DNA from: Ruminiclostridium papyrosolvens DSM 2782
GTDB lineage: Bacteria > Bacillota > Clostridia > Acetivibrionales > DSM-1351
Assembly: GCF_029318685.1 (NCBI RefSeq)
Contig: NZ_CP119677.1
Location: 3,897,001-3,961,000, forward strand
Length of the DNA stretch: 64,000 nucleotides
Direction of reading: 5' to 3'
Numbering within the stretch: position 1 is the first letter of the stretch; each line of letters opens with the position of its first letter. The notes beneath the pieces were generated by a model. The model saw nothing but the letters and a program-made list of their open reading frames with translations, had not been told where the DNA came from and did no database searches. The translations under genes and the position numbers were made by a program. Positions 47,970 through 56,900 of the stretch are shown piece by piece.

Positions 47970-50900
47970 TTACTTTTCCTGAACTTCTTTTTCAATTTTC
48001 ATAACTTCATCCACGTCAATCTCACCATTTTCAAGTTGTTTAAGCAGAAGCCACGTCAATTCTGAATTTTCCATATTTTCATTTACAACACTGTCAGCTT
48101 CTGATTTCTTATTATTAGCAGCAATGTATTCGTAAAGCTTATTTACGGTATTGTATTCTTCCAAAATACTAATCTCCATCGGACAATTATACAATTCCGT
48201 AATATCTTGCGTAATCTTTAAGCCCAGGTAAGAATCCAAGCCATAAGTGCTGAAGGATGTATCATAATCAAGTAGGTCAGCCGATATTCCCAAGGTACTT
48301 GCTATAATGTCCGCAAGCTTGCCACGTTCATCTGATAGTTGTACTGAGCGTGTTGCCGGACTTTGATTTAAGGATGAATCCCCAGCGCTGTCCTCATTTT
48401 TGCAGTTCATGATAATTTCTTTAGGCAGCCAATACCTTTCTTTTGCAAAAGGATACTCAGGTAAAACAACTTTCTTTGGAGTAGCGGATTTGTATAAAGC
48501 TTCCCAATTGACATCTTTATACTCAAGCCATGCACTTATAAGAGAATTTAACTCACTGTCACAAGTTGACTTATCCTCAAACCCGTAATACACGCCGTTT
48601 ACATTTTCCCGAGAACTGCTTTGTCGAATTGCAGCTAACAGTTCTTCAGCTGACTCTGCCACAAATACCACTCTTTCAGCCATACTTTCTCTTCCTTGCT
48701 GCAGAGAGTATGCAATCTGTTCTAATTTGATACCATCCTCTTTAATGCTATTACAAGGAATGTTATCCACAATGTCTTTTACAGTTACTAGGTTAATAAA
48801 ATCTTCATATTCCATATTTAAATTAAACACTTTATTAATTTCATTCAATACTTCAACATAATTCTTATTGGATAGGTTTAATTCAGCCAGTATGCTTGCT
48901 TCTGATAAAATACTGTTTGATACACCTGTTTTAGTACATATTATTTTAATTACATCTTCTAATATGTTACCCTTGCCGTTATTGTTGCTAAAAAGTGATT
49001 TAATATATTCTTCAAAATTCCAAATCATTTGTTTCAGAGCATTTTTATTTTTACCTGAAAGATTAAATGCATTGTGTCCCTTTCTTATTTTCTTTACTTC
49101 CCTTTCCGGCTCAACATATTCTTGCAATATGAAATGTACATAGGAGCCGCCTCCGCCAAAACCATTCAAGCCTGCTGTCAGCGGGTATTTCTCTCCATTT
49201 TGACTATATGGTTCCCACACACCGGCTTGCTGTTGAATATAAAAGGGTGAATCTGCCAACGGAAGTTTCTCATTTATCTCATCATCATTCAAAATTCCGG
49301 GTATCAAATGGTTTTTCATTTGCATAGTTATTTTTGCAATTGCTAAAATACCCGAGGCTGCTTCCGTATGACCTATATGATACTTAGCACTTCCTACGGA
49401 ACATACCTGCTTTTCCTTCGTAAAATTACCAAAGGCTGTCGACATGCCTTTTACCTCCACTGCATCACCAATCTCCGTACATGTTCCCTGAGCCTCAATA
49501 TAGTTAATACTCTGAATTGGTACCTTTGCTTTTCTGATAGCTTTTTCAATAACCTGTGCTTGTGCTTTAGGATTAGGCACCATAAAGCCTCCGCCTTTAC
49601 CTGAATGTGCCATCTCATTTGACTTTATTACTATGTGAATATTATCCTTATCCTTAATGGCTTGGGATAAAGGTTTTATCAGCATTAATCCAAGTCCTTC
49701 TGCGGGAATATAGCCGTCTGCTCCTTTGCCAAATGGTTTGCACTTAGAATCTGTTGACAATAATCCTCCCTGTGAAAGGTTTATATATTTGCTTGGGTGT
49801 ATTGAAGTATTAACGCCTGCTACAATAGCTGAACTGCATTCTCCATTTCTGATACTATTAATAGCGAGATGCAAAGCAGTTAATGAACCCGAACACATAG
49901 TATCTAAGGCTATACTTGGCCCACTCAAATCATAATAGCTGGATAATCTGTTTGCCAAATTCGAAAATAGAGAAGGAATCATTCCCTGTGCCGGCCCATT
50001 CATAAGCAGCATTTGATATTGCTGCCACATTGCTCCCACGAATACACCTACATCTCTGTCTTTCAGATTTGATACTGCGTAACCTGCATTTTCAAAAAGA
50101 TGCCAGGTTTCCTGCAGCAATATCCTTTCTTGAGGTTCTATAAACGCCGCATTACTTGGTGCTATATTGAAAAACAGCGGATCGAACTTATCTATATCCT
50201 TCATAAATCCACCATATTTGCAATAGGTTTTACCTATTTCACCTTTAACTTCACTAAAATAAGGTTTATAGTCCCATCTTTCCTCCGGCACCTCTGTAAT
50301 ACAATTCTTATTCTGAAGGATATTCTGCCAGTATTCATCTATATTATCTGCTTCAGGTGCTTTTGTTATCAATCCTATAACTGCAATATCCTCATTACAT
50401 ACAGTGTTTGCATCAGATATTACCTCTTTAATATAATTACTGAATATAATTTTTTCACGTTCAGTCGTATACTCTAAAGTACTTTCATCCTCACGCTCCT
50501 CGGCAGCTTCAAGTTCCATGTATTCTGCCTGTATTACTGAGGATGAACCAAATAACTTATTATACTCTGCGGTGTAATTTGTTTGTAAATATTCATTTAG
50601 TTCATTAATATTGTGGTTTTCATACAACAGTGTCTTAGGTAGTTCCCCAAACTCTTTTTCCATGCTTACTGTTATATTCATAATCATTACTGAATCTAAT
50701 CCGTACGCATCAAAAGCTTCATTGTTTTTTATCCGGTTTGCTTCTATCTGAGTCTCTTCTGATATAACATTTTTCAAATAGCTTATTGCTGATTCTGAAG
50801 CCGATACGCCTTTTGTTTCAACACTCTTCTTACCAGAAGGCTCCTTGGATTTACTTGAATCCTCTTTTACGGTTTTAACTTCCTGACTTTTTGTTACGTT

Positions 50901-53900
50901 ATCTGATGCCAGAACAAATAATTGGTGTACGGAGCTTAAATTTGAAATAGCAAATTCAAATGCTTGTAATCCGTCTTTTGTCTGCAACGGCACCATGTTA
51001 TTACGTCTCTTCATACCTTCAATTTCACTGTCTTTCAGCCTCATGCCGCCGTCTAACCAATATGGCCAGTTGATTGATAACATGTTCTTTCCATTAAAGC
51101 CTTCAACCGTTGCATATGCATCTAAATAGTTATTAGCATATGCATAGTCAGCTTGTCCCATATTACCCATTAAGCCTGCTAAAGAAGAGAAGGTAATAAT
51201 AAAATCAACAGGCTCCTCACCTACTGCTTTACATGTATTTTGTATGCCCAATGTCTTCGTTTCAATAATGCGGGTAAACGTTTCAGGCGTCTTATTAATA
51301 ATAAGTTCATCCTGCTTTATCCCTGCGCTATAAACAATTCCATCTAAACGCCCATAGGTATTTCTGATAAGTTCAACAGAATTTTTCATATCCTGATATA
51401 CATTTACATCTGCCTGTAAATACAGAACTGATTCACATACTCTTTGCAAGTTTTCAATATGTTTTTTGTTTTCTGCGCTCAGTTCAGTTCTTCCTGAAAT
51501 TATCAGGTTAGCTTTGTATGTAGTCGCTAAATATTCGGCAAACTTTAACCCTATTCCCTTTAATCCGCCTATTATGTAATATACACCGTTAACCTTCAGC
51601 GTGCTTTGTTGCGGATTAGTCCCGGTAAGCTCCTTTAATGCTCTTATATGTCTTTTATCCTCAAAGGAATAATAAATTTCCTCAACATTTTCTGTCCCCA
51701 AAGCTAATTCGTCCCGTAAGTAACCTGCAAGTTTTCTGCTGTCCCGTACAATACTTTTATCAAAAGCTATATTCTTGCAAACCAGTTTTGGCATTTCCAT
51801 CACAGCAGTTTTAAGTAAACCTGCACAAGCTAAATACATAGGATTTACACTTAATTTGTTGGCACTTTGAATGTCTCCGCTAAAAACATGGAATAACTTT
51901 ATATTACTTCTCAACCCACTGCTTACAACAGCTTTAACAAACACAAAAAATTCTTCGGCATAGTTAATATCAAAGTCCATACTCAGGTCACGGTTCAGAT
52001 TGTAAATTATGCAAGTTGAACTTGAATTATTGACTGCATTCTGGAAAAGCCACTTATAATCCTGTTCTTCACAACTGCAAATTTCATATTCAGTTTGAGA
52101 TATTTTGTTTTTTGCATTTCCCGGCCTGACTAATACTGCGTCCAGTCCAAGCTGTTTTATACTGTCATAAAGCTCATGGGTATTATCCAAAATTACAAAT
52201 TTGGGCTTTTCATTGTTTATAGGCAGTTTTGCAGTTTCTTCTACTATTGTTGTGAAGTATTGGATTACATCTTCTTTTTCAGCCACTTTCTGTTCTTTTA
52301 CCGTCAAACCAACAAATTTTAAAAGTACTTTTCCGTCTTCTGACACAAACTCCAAGTCGAAAGAAATGGTATCTGATTGAACGCTCATATCATGAATCAA
52401 TACATATTTTACATTATCCAGTGAATCAAGGATTTCCACCTTCTCAACACTGTGAGGTAAATATGAACGATTATATGTATTTATCAATGCGGCCACCGAT
52501 TGAATTCCGCTGTCTAATATTGCGGGATGCAGTGTGTAGTTTTCTTTTTCAAATAATTCATTAGTATCATGAAGTTCAGTTATTGCACATTTGGATGCTT
52601 CTGATACTAATATTCTGTCAATAAATTGAAGTCTCTTTCCATAAACAAAATCTGTTTTTTCAAACTCTTTATAAAAATCGCTTCCATCTACATTTACCGT
52701 ACATATCTCTTTATAATAGTTCAAATCAAGCTTGTCATCAGCTCTCCACTTTGGATCATATTTCACCAGCTCAAGGTTAGCTGTACAATGTAACAAGTGA
52801 ACACCCAACTGATTTATCGTTTCAATTTCACATTTTACGCTTTCTCCCTGAGGAATTAAATTTATGTATGCATCAGCAGCGTTGCTGCCATCTAACATTA
52901 ACGGTCTTAGCCATACAACCTTTGTGATTTGTGACACAACCCCCTGATGAACGGAAAATGTACCTGAAGCTCTTAGCATTTCCAAAAATGCAGCTGCCGG
53001 AAGGATGCTTCGTCCTTTAATTACATGATCCTTTAAATAAAATTCATTTCCGGTGAACTGTTTTACAAATTGCTGATTTTGAATTTTGGACACATTATTA
53101 TCCACCATACTATGTAGTGCAACTCTTCTTTCTTGTATTTCATTTTTGACTTTTGGTGGTTTAATTACACGTTTTTCAAAGCAATACGTAGGCATTGAAA
53201 TTTTTCTGTACTGTTCTCCAACAAATGTATTGTAATCAAAATCAACATTGTTAACCCAAAGCTTTGCTATTTTCTGCAAATTCTTCTTTTTCATTAATGT
53301 TATTAAATACTGTTTTCCATCCTCATCCTCAAAGAAATCGTCTACTATACTATTTGCATCCATTTCACCTATAAAAAGATTTCTTTGCTCTTCACCTGCT
53401 AAATAAGCCTCTATTCTATTGAGAATTTCGTCTATTTTCTTTGCAACAATGGCTATTCTGCATTTAAAGAATTGGCGTCCCATCAGTAAATTGCTTTCCA
53501 AATCATACATAAAGCTGTTTTCTTCAGCTTGACCGGAAAATTCCTGTTGTTTTAAGAACTGAACAAATTTCTGGAGCAATTCTTCTAACCGCTCTTTGTT
53601 TTTTGCAGAAAATACAAATATTCTGTCTGCTGCTTGGATGTTTCTCAAATCTTCTTTTTGTTTATTTTCCTCCAAAACAATGTGAACGTTCGTACCACCT
53701 GCTCCAAATGCGCTTATTGCAGCTCTTCTGGGATATTCGACCAACTGTCCGTTCTCATTTATAATCGGTTTCTTCCATTCCTCATATTCATGTTGAACAT
53801 AAAAAGGTGAACCTGCAAAATCTATTTTACTATTTAAAATCTCTGAGTGAATTGACGGTACTAACTTTTTATGCTGCATTTCCAATAATACCTTTGTTAA

Positions 53901-56900
53901 TGCTGCAATACCTGCTGCTGATTCAAGATGTCCAATATTGGATTTAACCGAACCTATAGCGCAGTATTGTTTATCCTGAGTATAAAGTCTATAGGCTTTA
54001 TTAAAGCCTTCAACTTCAATAGGGTCCCCCAAGGCTGTACCTGTTCCGTGTGCTTCCACCGTACTGATTGTTCGTGGTGATATATCAGCATTCTTCAATG
54101 CTTCTACAATTAAATTTTTCTGTTCAATTACGTTTGGTACAAAATAAGCGTTGCTTCTGCCACCGTGATTAATGGAGGTTGCTTTTATTACACCATAAAT
54201 ATGGTCCTTATCCTTTTCAGCCTGACTGACTTTCTTCAGCAGAATTGTACCTACACCTTCGCCGGGAACATAGCCGTCTCCACCTTCACCAAAAGATTTA
54301 CACCTTCCGTTGGTTGATAAAAATTTACCTTGGCTCAAAGAAATATACTTGTCCGGGTGCAATGATAAGTTGACCCCTCCCGCAATAGCCATATCAATGC
54401 TTCCGTCATTTATTGCTTTGCATGCTAGATGGATTGCCGTTAATGAAGATGAGCACATTGTATCTACAGTCATACTTGGGCCGTGTAAATTCATAATATA
54501 AGAAACCTTATTTGATGTGCTGGCAAAAGACGAACTAAGTGACATTACATTTCCTTTTAATGTTTCTTCTACACCAACCTTTTGATAGCACCCCCACATT
54601 TCTCCTGTATAAACGCCCACTTTGTAATTTTCAAGTGCCTTAACAGTATAACCTGCATCTTCAATACAGCTCCAAGCTGATTGGAGATAAATACGCTCCT
54701 GGGGGTCCATTATAGCAGCCTGAATTGGTACTATACCAAAAAAATCCGCATCAAATTCCTCGGCCCCATTAATAAAGCCTCCCCATTTGCTGGATATCTT
54801 ACCCTTTTCATTTTTATCTGCACTGTACAGTGGCCTGTAATCCCATCTTTCCAATGGCACTTCTTCAATACAGTCCTTACCATGAACCAAATTATCCCAG
54901 AAAATATCTAAGTTATCTGATTGAGGATATCTTCCGGCAATACCGATTATGGCAATATCCTCGTTGCTATGACTATACTTACTGTTATATAGTGTGTCCG
55001 CATCCTTTTGGTCTGCTTCAAGGTAATCCGTTTTTTCGGCTTCTTCATTTTGTGTATTTAATTGGTTACTATCTTCGCCAAAATGTTCAACGGCAATATC
55101 ATGAAAGTCAGAGAATAAAAAGTCAATGAGACTTCCTATTAATTTATGTTCGAATAAAAGTGTTGCCGGTAATGTTTTAAACACTTGGTTTAATCTATCT
55201 GTAATTCTCATTGTAATTACAGAGTCAATGCCGTATTTTTCAAAATCATCACTTTCTTTCAAAGTGTTGGTATCAACACCAATTTCTTTTGAAATGCTAT
55301 GTTTGACAAATTCAGCTACTTTTGACTTTAGCTCACGGTCAATTTCATTACTGCTTTCAACTCTGCGGACTGCTGCTTTATTAATGTTTTCCGGCTTACT
55401 ATAAGTTTCTATAGTATAGTTGCAAATTTGAACACAAATATTTCCCTGAGCATCGTATATTTTTATATTAAATACATACCCTGATTTTGAACAGGATACA
55501 GTCTTTACAACAGCTGTACAAGTATTTGTCATGCTGCCGTAGATAATAATATTTTCTATTTTACTTGGTATAAACTTGTTTCCATCCTCTTCACTTTTTA
55601 GCAAGATTGAAGCAGACTGTAGTGCCGAATCCACTAAGGATGGTTTTAACTCATAAAAACTATTCTCGTTTGCAATGTCCTCTTCAATTTCTAATTTTGC
55701 AATAACAGTGTCTTCAACAAGTGATATTTTGTTAATGCATTGATAGTATTCTCCGTAACTAAAACCTGCCCTCTTCAGCATTGAATATATTTCGTTTGTA
55801 TCAATACAGGAGTCATAAACCTCATCTTTCAGGCAGCTTTCTTCCTCAATATAGTCCCCTTGCATACCCAGATAGCTGACTTCTCCCGTACAATAAACTA
55901 TATTTTTTTCGTTTTCATCTTTTATCTCAAATAGAAGTCCTCCCTTTTTAGGGTAACATTCCACCACTATATCCGAGGGCTGTTCTACAACCAGCGGTCT
56001 TCTGAACACTATATTCGACATGTTCTTAACTGTACCAATACCTGCTAATGCCAGTTGTCCTGCTGCCCTTGAAAGTTCTACAAAGCCTGCTCCCGGCATT
56101 AATACTTTTCCGTTAACAACATGATTTGACAAATAAGGCTCATGCCCTGATAATCGCTTTTTGTATATCTGTCTGTTTATAGTAGAATTATTTACATCAA
56201 TCATTGGATGAATTAAGTCAACATTTATCTTGGTACCGGCTTCATTGCCATAATCTAAAATCCAAAACCTTTCCTTTTGGAAACTATAAGTAGGCAATGC
56301 TATTTTTTTAGGCTTAAACACCTCTTTAGTATATAATTTTTCCCAATCTACATATTTTCCGCTTACCCACTCTTGGGCCAGTTTTTTCATATCATGATTT
56401 TTTACATGAAGCTCGGTAGCAGTCTCCATACATAGATTGCCTTTTGCCACATTCTTTTCAACAAATCCCGAATAACATTTTTCAGAAGCCTTGCCCTCAA
56501 TGTAGCAATTAAGCTCGTTACTGAGTTCGTCAATAGAATTAGCCAAAAACGCTGCCCTGTAAGTCATTGCCTCGCGTCCTGTTTGCAAGGTATAGCAAAT
56601 ATCAACAAATGTACCGCTGCTTGTATCTTCTTGTTGCTGAACATATTCTTTCAGACTGCAAATATTTTCACGAAGTGCCTTTTCAGATAAGGCTGAAATT
56701 ACAATTAACTGCTCATTAATTACAAAAGCACGCTTATCCGTTTCCTGTGCAAGCTTTCCTAAAATAGTAAAGGAGTTGGAACCCCCTGCACCAAAGGAGC
56801 TGACTGCTGAGAAAAATTCAATCATCCCATTTTTATGTTCTTCTTTTAGCTCCCAAGGTTGTAACTGTTGAACAACCTCAAATGGAAGCGTATCAAAATC

